From positions 1 through 64,000 of the forward strand of contig JAKOXG010000001.1 of assembly GCA_029781115.1 (NCBI GenBank): 64,000 bases of DNA, read 5' to 3'. Source of the DNA: Candidatus Cloacimonadota bacterium. Its GTDB lineage: Bacteria; Cloacimonadota; Cloacimonadia; Cloacimonadales; Cloacimonadaceae. Position numbers and translations under genes: made by a program. The notes under the pieces are model-generated. The model worked only from the letters and a program-made list of their open reading frames with translations. It was not told the DNA's origin and ran no database searches. Positions 34,899 through 42,755 of the stretch are shown here, piece after piece (position 1 is the stretch's first letter; every line of letters starts with the position of its first letter).

Positions 34899-35235
34899 GA
34901 TCTTTTAAACCTCCTATGATGTGTTAATCTTGATCTTGCATAGTGTGCAGACCTTGGACTTGGTTTCTTTTGGGTGATTATTAAACGCACCATATCAGTG
35001 TACCACTCAACTACATGTCACTTATTTGTCAACCAATAAAACAAGAAATATAGAGCGTCACAGACTAAAGAACTTAAGTGTATGTGAACATGTGCTCATA
35101 ACTCAAAAAGCATCCTAAATGGTAGCTTGATGCCCTTTCTGGGAATAGGTAGAACTGATAAGCCTACATCTCTCTAAAATGAGATACCTCCTAAAGAGAC
35201 ATCCAATTATTCCTAGGACAACTAATTGTCTATAT
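34899..35235. other. AT-rich region upstream of the RhuM gene
   Basis: No gene and none of the common repeat words. It is clearly more AT-rich than the surrounding island. ATGATTT-CCTCC-like text next to 34910 gives the RhuM ribosome site on the minus strand. It belongs with RhuM as one insert. Confidence 0.5.
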
Positions 35236-35297
35236 ACTTTGACAACTGACTACTGACAACTGCCAGCGCAGCTGGCCCCATCCCCTCGAACGGGTCA

Positions 35298-35466
35298 GGT
35301 GCACTCTCTTGTATGGTCGCTTGCCATAGCGACCTGTACGGGCGGTCGCCGAACCGCCGCTCTATCAACTGCCTCGCTTTACGAAGATAGCATGCGCATC
35401 CCCGAAACCAGCGCAGCGACTGACGACTGACTACTGGCTACTGACGACTTGCAGCTAAGCTGCACC
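35298..35466. mobile_element. Repeat insert 1 within a CRISPR repeat
   Basis: 169 bases of intergenic repeat text (GGTCGC and GGGCGGTCGCC palindromes, TTTACGAAGATAGC, CCGAAACCAGCGCAGCGACTG, GCAGCTAAGCTGC) between the two halves of one CRISPR repeat. GGTCA is present on both sides (35293-35297 and 35467-35471), like a target-site duplication. Confidence 0.6.
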
Positions 35467-35541
35467 GGTCACAGGCTTTCAGACATTGCCTGCTTTGGCA
35501 GTCCGGATCAGAGATCTGTCTCAATCCCCTCTAACGGGTCA

Positions 35542-35660
35542 GAAACCACCTTAGAGACTCACACCAAGCTGTCAACCAAAATCTCCCATCTATCCATTAC
35601 CGTCAGGTCGCTCACAACTCACAACTCACTGACTCACAACTGCCAGCGCAGCTGGCCTGC
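35542..35660. mobile_element. Repeat insert 2 within a CRISPR repeat
   Basis: 119 bases flanked by GGGTCA on both sides (35536-35541 and 35661-35666). Its content differs from insert 1: GCTGTCAACCAAAATCTCCCATC, CATTACCGTCAGGTCGCTCACAACTCACAAC and GCCAGCGCAGCTGGC. The first words also occur at 33069 and the second in the gene-free region near 26740. Confidence 0.6.
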
Positions 35661-35744
35661 GGGTCACATGCTTTCAGACTCAACTTCCAAATCGCCAAGG
35701 GATGCCCACTAACTTCGTCTCAATCCCCTCGAACGGGTCACATG

Positions 35745-35874
35745 TACGGGCGGTCGCCGAACCGCCGTTTCAACAACTGTCTCGCCTTACGAAGACAGCA
35801 TGCGTATCTCTGAAACCGGCGCAGCGACTGACTACTGACAACTGGCTACTGACGACTTGCAGCTAAGCTGCACC
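35745..35874. mobile_element. Repeat insert 3 within a CRISPR repeat
   Basis: 130 bases flanked by a perfect nine-base direct repeat GGTCACATG (35736-35744 and 35875-35883). It begins with the ACGGGCGGTCGCCGAACCGCCG palindrome and ends CTACTGACGACTTGCAGCTAAGCTGCACC. Removing it with one copy of GGTCACATG restores a perfect 37-base CRISPR repeat. Confidence 0.7.
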
Positions 35875-36038
35875 GGTCACATGCTTTCAGACGGACTGGA
35901 TATTTTTATTGCCCCTGGTCCAACTAAAGTCTCAATCCCCTCGAACGGGTCACATGCTTTCAGACTGGTTAAGAGTGCTAGTGCGGAAAGGGAGGATTTA
36001 AGTCTCAATCCCCTCGAACGGGTCACATGCTTTCAGAC

Positions 36039-36327
36039 AGCAGCCATTTTAATCCCTTTATTTCCAGTAAGCTACGGAGGCGTTTCGGACGACGACGCCC
36101 TTCGCCGGTGTTGGGGGTGGGGGTATGTCAAAACGGATTTCACAAGGCACTGCAAAGCCAGCAGTTACAGCTTTCCCGATGATTTCGCTCTCGAAATCTG
36201 TAACTGGCCTGTTTACCAAGCTTTTAGCCGTTTCGGCTTTTTTTACACAAATCATCGTCCTTTCCCATATTCATATTTGCATTATTACCACAAGCTTAGC
36301 ATGACATTATGTCCGCTCAACCTTGTT
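36039..36327 (-). promoter_or_regulatory. Probable CRISPR leader between cas2 and the array
   Basis: 289 bases between the first intact repeat and the cas2 stop, gene-free and unlike the repeat mosaic. It contains an inverted repeat CAGTTACAG/CTGTAACTG (36162-36170 and 36198-36206), and AT-rich sequence at 36240-36310. It should carry the promoter for leftward transcription of the array and the sites for spacer insertion. Confidence 0.6.
36226..36245 (+). terminator. Terminator-like hairpin in the leader, plus strand
   Basis: AGCCG-TTT-CGGCT followed by six or seven T on the plus strand. It faces away from array transcription, so it might stop antisense transcripts leaving the array, or be a chance leader hairpin. 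On the minus strand there is no T run, so it does not serve cas2. Confidence 0.4.
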
Positions 36328-36618
36328 TCAGATGATAATCAGCTCTTCGCGTTCTGTGAAGGTGCCAAGTCCGGTGACGCTGACGGCCTTTTCACAGTTT
36401 GCACAGAGTTGATAGTATCGAATACTATCTTTTGTGAGGTCAACCAATTTGTCAAGCGAATTCTTCATTTGCAGGTAGTCTGCGTCGTTCAACATACATT
36501 CAAAGACGCTTTTTTGCACCCTTTGCCCGTATTTCAGCAGCACTTTCACCACTCGGTAGCGGATTTTATCGTCCACGATGTCAAAGCAGACCAGAAAGAG
36601 GTGTTTATTTACAGCCAT
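36328..36618 (-). CDS. cas2: Cas2
   Basis: 96 residues, normal length. LFLVCFDIVDDKIRYRVVKVLLKYGQRVQKSVFEC is the classical ferredoxin-fold opening of Cas2 with the metal Asp in FDI. It forms the bridge between two Cas1 dimers in the spacer integrase. Its ATG overlaps the cas1 stop by ten bases, and it is the last gene of the adaptation operon, next to the leader. Confidence 0.93.
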   Translation of the reverse strand: MAVNKHLFLVCFDIVDDKIRYRVVKVLLKYGQRVQKSVFECMLNDADYLQMKNSLDKLVDLTKDSIRYYQLCANCEKAVSVTGLGTFTEREELIII

Positions 36619-37655
36619 TGGAATGAGGTGTAGGGTTTTTGTTGCTCAAATTGGTGGCTCAGTTTTCTGGCTTGCAGCAGGAAGATATCTTTCAGAGTCC
36701 AGAGTCCTTGTGGCTCGGTGAGCTGGAACTTGCTGTTCACCATTTTGGCAAAGGCGGTGATGAGGATTTTCATGCCGTCGTGGCTCATGCAGACGGGCAG
36801 GCGTTTGGTCTCCTGGTCGATGTCATCGTCCTCGCTTTCTTCATCTGGCAAGAGGTTGTATTTGAAGTGTTCTGCTCTGATCTCACGCCTGTTGATGAGC
36901 CGGAGCACGAGGTTATCCACCAGGGGGCGGAATTCTTCCATCAGGTCAAGAACCAGTGACTGTCTGCCATAAGCGGCTTCATGCAGGGCTCCGTAGTAGG
37001 GGTCGAGGCCGCAGATGTAGGTGGCAGTCATGATCTGGTTCATGAGAAATGTGTAACCTAAGGAGAGAAGCGCGTTTATCTCGTCTTTTGGCGGTCTGCG
37101 GTTTCTGCCGTTGAAGCTAAATCCCGTGCCTTTGATCAGGTCGCCGAAGGTGGCGAAGTAGTTCTTTGATGCAATTCCTTCCAGCCCTCTGAGGCTGCTG
37201 CGGGGTATGTATTCGTCAGTCAGTTTCTCCAGGATGGCGGAGTTTTTGATCAGAGCCTGGTTGATTTTCTCGCTTTTGCAGCGTTTCTTTCGTTTTTGCA
37301 GGTGAGCCTGCATGTTTATCACTTTGCCGATGATATATTGGCGTGCCAGATCGTCGAGGTTTTCCTCTTTGCTCAGAAAGCTGAATTGGTTCACTCTCAG
37401 GTTTACGTTTTTGCCAAATTCGCCCACCAGCCGGCCCTTGTATTTGCCGTAATAGGAGAGGAATACGGTATCTATGCGGTATTTTAGCAGGTGGGTAAAG
37501 ACGGATGCGGTGAGGGCGACGTTTCCCACGATGATCAGTTGTTGGATGTCCAGGGTGTGGAACCAGCGGATTAGGTTTGGGCCTTTATAGACGTAGAGAC
37601 GGTCGCCTTTTTTACTCAGGGCTGCGCCCTGATCTGCGACGTAGACCACGGGCAT
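36609..37655 (-). CDS. cas1: Cas1 integrase
   Basis: 348 residues. The catalytic triad is visible: Glu159 in SLRGLEGIASKNYF, His225 in PYYGALHEAAYGR and Glu240 in LDLMEEFRPLVD. The N-terminal beta domain opens MPVVYVADQGAALSKKGDRL. There is no reverse transcriptase fusion, though this is common in type III loci. The ATG shares one base with the stop of the TPR/cold-shock gene (TGATG), so the operon is translationally coupled. It inserts new spacers at the leader end of the array. Confidence 0.95.
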   Translation of the reverse strand: MPVVYVADQGAALSKKGDRLYVYKGPNLIRWFHTLDIQQLIIVGNVALTASVFTHLLKYRIDTVFLSYYGKYKGRLVGEFGKNVNLRVNQFSFLSKEENLDDLARQYIIGKVINMQAHLQKRKKRCKSEKINQALIKNSAILEKLTDEYIPRSSLRGLEGIASKNYFATFGDLIKGTGFSFNGRNRRPPKDEINALLSLGYTFLMNQIMTATYICGLDPYYGALHEAAYGRQSLVLDLMEEFRPLVDNLVLRLINRREIRAEHFKYNLLPDEESEDDDIDQETKRLPVCMSHDGMKILITAFAKMVNSKFQLTEPQGLWTLKDIFLLQARKLSHQFEQQKPYTSFQWL

Positions 37656-38974
37656 CAGTCCGCACCTCTGATCTTGACTGCCTTCACGGATTCTCTTTGT
37701 TTTTTGTGATCAAAGCTCTTCTTGAGCTGGAAGACCACCTTGGTTCCGGGCACGATTTGGTTTGCAGGCAACAGGCAATCCTTGCAGTTGAAGTAGTAGT
37801 TGTTGTCTTCTGATGCGATGAAGCCAGCCATATTGTGACCGAGTAGCGACAGAATCGTGCCATTATACAGTTTGTTATCATCAGTCTGTGAACCTCTGCT
37901 CGCTTGCTTGATTTTGCCGGTTTTAAAGCCGGGATTCTTTTGCCAAAACTCGCTCAGCAGCTCGTTTTCACTGGGTAAACCCTCAAGGCGGATATTGTAG
38001 CTGTCCAGGTCTCGCTTCAGCTCGATCGGTATTTTCCAACCCTGATTTTGACGGATTGAAGCGCATAGTTTCAGCATCAGGACGGCGTTTTCATACTGCT
38101 GGGTGGTAAAGAAGATCTTTGCCAATAGCTCCCATACCTTGATCTTGAGTTGGTTTGGGCCTCTGTCGTTGGCGGCTTGCAAACAATAGCTTTGCGCCTT
38201 GCTGTATTCAAAGAGTGCAAAGTAGCTTTGAGCCATTTCATATTTGATAAACCAGTCCTGTTTCTCCTGCAATACCTGATCATAGAGCTGCAGTGCCAGC
38301 TCATGTTTCTTCATGTTGGCAGCAGACAAGGCTTGGCGACGCAGTATCCATACCTTATTTACCAGCTCCATATTGCGGTCAAATAGTTCCTGGCAGAGCT
38401 CGAAGCAATTTTGGTATTCACCCTGGTCAAACAGGGCTTTGGCCTTGAAGGACATATATTTCTCATAATCTGAGGGGAAGTATCGGTCTGACTTTAGTCC
38501 TTTATCGGGATTTACATCCAAATACTCCGGTTTGATAAACTCACACAAGCTCAGGACAAACTGGGAATCCAGCTCTTTGTGTTGTGCCAGATAGCTAAAG
38601 AGTGAGAACACGATTGGGTGCAGTCCGGGTGCATGTGGACAGATCTTGTCTATGGTTTGCAGCCAATTCAGGGCGGCTTCCTGGCTCAAGGCGTAGCTGT
38701 TTTTGAAGTGTTCAAAGTAGATGCACCAGGCGGTGTTTTGATTGATCAAAGGCCAGACTTCGGGGCTTTGGGCCAAATTCAAGCCGATCTCTATCCCTTT
38801 TTGATGCTTTCCCAATTTCTTGAGGCAATGCACCAGTTGGAAGCCAAGTTCCATATCTTCGGAGTAGTTTTCATCCTGATACAGAGATAGAAGTAGCGGT
38901 AAAGCGGCGTCAAAATGGAGGCTTTCCATCAGTTGCCTGGCTTTCTGGAAGTTGGGGTTTTGTGATGCTTTCAT
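37655..38974 (-). CDS. TPR protein with C-terminal cold-shock-like domain, adaptation operon
   Basis: 439 residues. Residues 1-350 are helical repeats of TPR type (for example KALFDQGEYQNCFELCQELFDR, LALQLYDQVLQEKQDW, YFALFEYSKAQSYCLQAAND). The last 70 residues read YNGTILSLLGHNMAGFIASEDNNYYFNCKD...GTKVVFQLKKS, the strand pattern of a cold-shock/OB nucleic acid domain. It is coupled to cas1 by a TGATG overlap and follows the primase-polymerase gene by 12 bases. It may bind single-stranded nucleic acid and link the polymerase to Cas1-Cas2; that is inference from position. I know no named Cas family with this layout. Confidence 0.7.
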   Translation of the reverse strand: MKASQNPNFQKARQLMESLHFDAALPLLLSLYQDENYSEDMELGFQLVHCLKKLGKHQKGIEIGLNLAQSPEVWPLINQNTAWCIYFEHFKNSYALSQEAALNWLQTIDKICPHAPGLHPIVFSLFSYLAQHKELDSQFVLSLCEFIKPEYLDVNPDKGLKSDRYFPSDYEKYMSFKAKALFDQGEYQNCFELCQELFDRNMELVNKVWILRRQALSAANMKKHELALQLYDQVLQEKQDWFIKYEMAQSYFALFEYSKAQSYCLQAANDRGPNQLKIKVWELLAKIFFTTQQYENAVLMLKLCASIRQNQGWKIPIELKRDLDSYNIRLEGLPSENELLSEFWQKNPGFKTGKIKQASRGSQTDDNKLYNGTILSLLGHNMAGFIASEDNNYYFNCKDCLLPANQIVPGTKVVFQLKKSFDHKKQRESVKAVKIRGAD

Positions 38975-38986
38975 GGTTTTTTCTCC

Positions 38987-40918
38987 TTATGATTTGTCGT
39001 TCAATAGCTCCAAGGTGAGGCTGGTTTGATCGTTTTCAGATGAGATCTTCATCCTGCCAAAAGCCGTATCAAAGTGGTCCACGCCGCTCTCCTCAAAAGC
39101 TTTGATGATCTGCGCTTCTCTTTGCTTCAATTGTGCGGATATTTCGCTAAACTGCTTTTTCAGCTCCAAAAATCCGCTGATCAGTTCCTTGAGTTTGGCC
39201 TCATTGAGCCTTGCTGCGGAGCTGCTGGCATTTCCCAAGGTGTTGATGTGCAGGATAGGCGTTTTGTAAGTGGCGGGCATGGAGGAAAAGTCGCAATCGC
39301 AGGGTTCGGAACTACCCTCCAGGCTTTTTCTCAGCTTGGCACAAGAGATGGCGTTGCCCTTGAGCGGTGATTGCAAAAACTCGCCGGGATCGATGTCTGC
39401 GCACTGCCTGAAGAGATGGTTCACGATCTTGACTCCACTTGTGAGGTGCCCTACGCTGTGTTTGATGCCAATGATCTGCGCTGGAGTCAGCCGGCCTTCG
39501 CTCTTGATCTGCTCGTCTATCTTGCGCAAAACATGGCAGTTCTGCTTCAACCACAACCACTCCAGATCGTTCTCGGGGTCGGGTTCCAAAGCGGGCACGG
39601 GCTCGGTCATCTCTTTGAAGCCAGGCTGCAAGTAGCTATCGCTTTGATATGGTTCGGGCTGGCTCTTGGGCTCTGCTTGCAGCAGGTGCGTAGAATCCAG
39701 GGTAAAGCCGGGATCCAGCGAGGCCAAAGCATTGGCAAAAGTATCCAGTGAGGTAAGGGCAGGATTTTTGATAAAGTCCTCAAAAGCGATGGGATTGAAG
39801 TTTTCATCCACCATAAAACTCAGGTTGCCGCTAACTCTGTGGATGCCGTAGGGAAGCTTCACCAGATTGCCCAGTCCCTTGCTGCCCAAGCGGCTCTGCT
39901 TGGGGAAAAGCTCCATTTTGATGGGGAGATCGCTGAGCTTGATGTGACTCGCGATGTGTTGAGCAAAGATTCTGGCCATATTGGCTGTAATTTTACTCTC
40001 CAAAAACACCCAGACGTGATAGCCCTTATAGCCGCTGTATTCCACATTTACCGGAATGTGGAAGGTGGAAAGCACCTGCCGCAGCTCCTGCACTATCTTC
40101 TGTTGAGCCGCATCTATCCACTTTTTAAAGGCGGGATCGTGCAGGTTGTCCAGGTGTGACTTGGCAATATCGAGGTCAAAAAGGATCCACTTCACTTTGG
40201 AAGCCAGATCCAACTGATAGACGCCCAAGGTGAGATTGCCCGCCAAGTGATTGGAGACAATATTGGGCGTAAGAGGCTCATTCACAGGAGTATAGCCGTG
40301 TCGGCCACCATCGGTCACCCATTGGCGGGCATAGGTGTTTTCCCTGCCGGAAAAGAGGTTTAACATGCTGGCAATATCGGTCTCATTGTAGCTGCTTGAG
40401 CTCTTGTCAAAGCCGAAAGAACTTGCCTCAGATCCGTCTTCTTCTGCCAGGACATCGCCCAAGTCCAAATCGTGCCGACCGGCATCGATGATCAACTGCT
40501 GCAAAGCATCCGCTTCACCTCTGCTCTTCAGATACTGAGCATAATCCAGATAATACTGCTTTTGCTGCGGATACTCCGCAATGCGGTCTTTGATGAAAGC
40601 CTCATATTCTGTCCAACTATCTGAACTGCGCAGGAGAGTGGCTTTCTTTAGTGCTGCCTTATGGTTGGCAGGTGATACCTCCAAAACCAGGCTGAGGCAA
40701 TGCAAAGCTTGAGCCACATTGCCCAACAGGGTGTGAAAACGGGAAAGCTCTTCCAAGAGCACATCGTTCCCTCGGCAAAGAGGAACGGCATCGGCGCATA
40801 GCTCCGCTGCCTTGGCATAATCCTCATTGAGGAAAGCTTTGTTGAAGCTCAAGCGTAGCTCATGAAAATCGCTCAAGCTCTGGCTGCTTTGTTTTTCGAG
40901 ATCGATAATGGGGCACAT
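38987..40918 (-). CDS. CRISPR-associated primase-polymerase (archaeo-eukaryotic primase fold)
   Basis: 643 residues. N-terminal TPR-like helices (15-145) are followed by a primase core: WILFDLDIAKSH with Asp248 and Asp250, SGYKGYHVWVF with His301, and IKMELFPKQ with Glu336, then GLGNLVKLPYGIHRVSGN. A C-terminal helical domain has Cys461, Cys506, Cys526 and the pair Cys540/Cys542, which may hold a metal or iron-sulfur cluster as in primase large subunits. The end is a coiled coil. Such enzymes are found next to cas1-cas2 (CAPP proteins) and copy DNA or RNA, probably to prepare or fill spacers. It is the first gene of the operon, with motif copy D about 60 bases upstream. Confidence 0.85.
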   Translation of the reverse strand: MCPIIDLEKQSSQSLSDFHELRLSFNKAFLNEDYAKAAELCADAVPLCRGNDVLLEELSRFHTLLGNVAQALHCLSLVLEVSPANHKAALKKATLLRSSDSWTEYEAFIKDRIAEYPQQKQYYLDYAQYLKSRGEADALQQLIIDAGRHDLDLGDVLAEEDGSEASSFGFDKSSSSYNETDIASMLNLFSGRENTYARQWVTDGGRHGYTPVNEPLTPNIVSNHLAGNLTLGVYQLDLASKVKWILFDLDIAKSHLDNLHDPAFKKWIDAAQQKIVQELRQVLSTFHIPVNVEYSGYKGYHVWVFLESKITANMARIFAQHIASHIKLSDLPIKMELFPKQSRLGSKGLGNLVKLPYGIHRVSGNLSFMVDENFNPIAFEDFIKNPALTSLDTFANALASLDPGFTLDSTHLLQAEPKSQPEPYQSDSYLQPGFKEMTEPVPALEPDPENDLEWLWLKQNCHVLRKIDEQIKSEGRLTPAQIIGIKHSVGHLTSGVKIVNHLFRQCADIDPGEFLQSPLKGNAISCAKLRKSLEGSSEPCDCDFSSMPATYKTPILHINTLGNASSSAARLNEAKLKELISGFLELKKQFSEISAQLKQREAQIIKAFEESGVDHFDTAFGRMKISSENDQTSLTLELLNDKS

Positions 40919-41058
40919 AGTTTAGCTCCTCGCTTTGGTATTTTTGAGCAATCGGTAAAAAGAGTGTTGCTCATAAGGGTATATGTGCTCCGGGAGCTTG
41001 AAGCTGACAAAAAAAGGTGAGTCTTTGGAAAGGAGTAAAAACTGCGCAGCTGGACAGC
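40919..41058. other. Upstream region of the adaptation operon
   Basis: Contains promoter-like motif copy D and the start of the repeat block. AGGAGC next to 40925 on the minus strand is the ribosome site of the primase-polymerase gene. Confidence 0.5.
40980..41010 (-). promoter_or_regulatory. TTGTCA-N19-CATATA promoter-like motif, copy D, adaptation operon
   Basis: On the minus strand TTGTCA (41010-41005) and CATATA (40985-40980) are 19 bases apart, exactly as in copies A to C. Transcription would begin near 40970, leaving about 50 bases of leader before the primase-polymerase ATG at 40918. This is the copy with the clearest target gene. Confidence 0.55.
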
Positions 41059-41326
41059 GGGTCAAGTGCATCCTCTTGTATGGTCGCTTGCCATAGCGAC
41101 CTGTACGGGCGGTCGCCGAACCGCCGTTCCAATAACTGCCTCGCTTTACGAAGTTAGCATGCGCATCCCCGAAACCAGCGCAGCTGGCCAGCGGGTCAAG
41201 TGCATTCTCTTGTATGGTCGCTTGCCATAGCGATCTGTACGGGCGGTCGCCGAACCGCCGCTCTATCAACTGCCTCGCTTTACGAAGTTAGCATGCGCAT
41301 CCCCGAAACCAGCGCAGCGACTAACA
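41059..41326. repeat. Two tandem copies of a 134-base composite repeat
   Basis: Units 41059-41192 and 41193-41326 are nearly identical. Each starts GGGTCAAGTGCAT, then has the GGTCGC...GCGA(C/T)C palindrome, the GGGCGGTCGCCGAACCGCCG palindrome, AACTGCCTCGCTTTACGAAGTTAGCATGC and CCCCGAAACCAGCGCAGC. The opening GGGTCA is the same hexamer at which the elements break CRISPR repeats. The next gene's stop lies in the tail of this block. Confidence 0.8.
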
Positions 41327-41328
41327 AC

Positions 41329-42693
41329 TCACAACTGCGACGGCTCAGCCGCCTTGCTATACATCCGAACATACTCCCGCAGATTCCCAATCAAAGCCAG
41401 CGGGATATTGAGCAGTGTAAAGGGGTTACCCGTTTTCCTTTCTACGGTTTGCACCCTGAATTCACCGTCATAAAACCTGATCGCCAAGTCCTGCGGGCTC
41501 TTCTCCATGAAAAGGTGCAAGGATTTCAGCGTGCCGCAAGTGCCGGCTTTTACCTCAATTGGAATCAACTTGCCTCCATGCCTGTAGACATAGTCGATCT
41601 CTGCGGTGGAACCCCTTTTATCTCTTTGCCAATAGCTCAGTGGCAATATCTCCTCGCCACCTTGAGAGATCAGCGATTGCCCGATCAGGTGCTCCATTGC
41701 TGCACCCTTGTAGATGCTATTCAGGCTTTGAGTGCCGAAATACTCCGCCTGCACACCCGCCAGATAGTTCAAGAGACCGGTATCCAACATCAATAGCTTT
41801 ACTTTTTTGGAATAATCCGGTAAAGCTGGAAGTTCATATGTGGTATAAGGGGAAACCATGTAGATCAGGCCACATAGCTCTAAAATCCGCATTGCTGATC
41901 GAACAGACTCCGTCCTCAGCTCGGATTTTCCAAAGCCGCCAAAGCTGACCTGCTTACACACTTCCAGAGGCAAGCGTTTCCAAATAAACCGGATGGCATC
42001 AGCCTGATCCCTGGTTTGGGCATATTTGATCATGTCATCATCATAAGCCGCCAAAAGATCAGCCTGCAGCCGGCGCACCACGCTGAGGTCATTGGTCTTC
42101 AGAAAAGCACTCACAACCTCTGGCATGCCTCCGATGAGGGCATATTGCCTGAACCATCTATTGATCACGGGTAACAGATAGTCTTTATGAGGCAATTCCT
42201 TCAGTTCTGAGAGCAATTGATGCTGCTCTGCAGCCTCCAAAAACTCTTCAAAGTCCAGCGGATACATCCAGATGCTGGAAACTCTGCCCACCGGCAAGCC
42301 AATCCTTTTTCTATCCAAAAACGCTTCCAAAAGTGAGCCCGCAGCAATCACATATAGATCAGGCCGCTGCTCATGAAAATACCTCAAAGATGCGATGGCT
42401 CTTTCGGAATGCTGGATCTCGTCGATGAAGATCAAAACCCGTCCCCTTGAGTTAGCTACACCCTTGACGAGAAAGATCAGGTTACAGAGACGGTTGATAT
42501 CCGATTCCCTTTCAAAAAGTTCACTATCATCGTCCAGCTCCATATTGAGCTCGATAAAGACGTCAAATTTTCGGGCAAACATGCGCACGGCGGTGGTTTT
42601 GCCCACCTGTCTGGCACCTCTGATCAAAAGAGGCTTGCGAAAACTGGACTCCGACCAGTCTTTCAAATAGCGGTTTAGCTTCCTTGAAAACAT
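41329..42693 (-). CDS. AAA ATPase with DUF4143 C-terminal domain
   Basis: 454 residues. Walker A GARQVGKT is at 26-33 and Walker B is VLIFIDEIQHSE. The C-terminal part (EIDYVYRHGGKLIPIEVKAG) is the DUF4143 restriction-fold-like domain of this common prokaryotic ATPase family. The ID-E-VK residues are the usual remnants of a nuclease site. The biological role is unknown; the family is abundant in genomes rich in mobile elements. The last residues (AEPSQL and stop) are encoded by repeat sequence of the ACAACTCACAACTGCG type, so the original C-terminus may have been altered. TTGACA at 42739-42734 (minus strand) is a possible -35 box. Confidence 0.82.
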   Translation of the reverse strand: MFSRKLNRYLKDWSESSFRKPLLIRGARQVGKTTAVRMFARKFDVFIELNMELDDDSELFERESDINRLCNLIFLVKGVANSRGRVLIFIDEIQHSERAIASLRYFHEQRPDLYVIAAGSLLEAFLDRKRIGLPVGRVSSIWMYPLDFEEFLEAAEQHQLLSELKELPHKDYLLPVINRWFRQYALIGGMPEVVSAFLKTNDLSVVRRLQADLLAAYDDDMIKYAQTRDQADAIRFIWKRLPLEVCKQVSFGGFGKSELRTESVRSAMRILELCGLIYMVSPYTTYELPALPDYSKKVKLLMLDTGLLNYLAGVQAEYFGTQSLNSIYKGAAMEHLIGQSLISQGGEEILPLSYWQRDKRGSTAEIDYVYRHGGKLIPIEVKAGTCGTLKSLHLFMEKSPQDLAIRFYDGEFRVQTVERKTGNPFTLLNIPLALIGNLREYVRMYSKAAEPSQL

Positions 42694-42755
42694 AGCAACT
42701 CCTTTCTGAGTGCAATCTTATGGTAGAGCGTAAGTTGTCAAGCTTTAAATTGGCA

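Larger units (their letters stand above)
35283..36038 (-). CRISPR. CRISPR array, 37-base repeat, mostly interrupted
   Basis: Two intact identical repeats at 35929-35965 and 36002-36038 enclose a 36-base spacer (35966-36001). Further left, three repeats are split in the middle by 119-169 base inserts. Their halves are at 35283-35297/35467-35484, 35518-35541/35661-35679 and 35717-35744/35875-35892. Spacers are 35485-35517 (33), 35680-35716 (37) and 35893-35928 (36). Read on the minus strand the repeat starts GTCTGAAAG and ends ATTGAGAC, the usual end of repeats processed by type III Cas6. Intact repeats and the leader lie next to cas2, so this is the young end. Repeats farther away carry point changes (CTCTAACGGG, GTCACAGG). 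Confidence 0.88.

Noticed and set aside
36226-36245. Hairpin with T run as the cas2 terminator
   Set aside because: The T run is on the plus strand, while cas2 is transcribed leftward.
35857-36633. 258-residue plus-strand ORF across the array, leader and cas2
   Set aside because: It runs through CRISPR repeats and antisense to cas2; not a gene.
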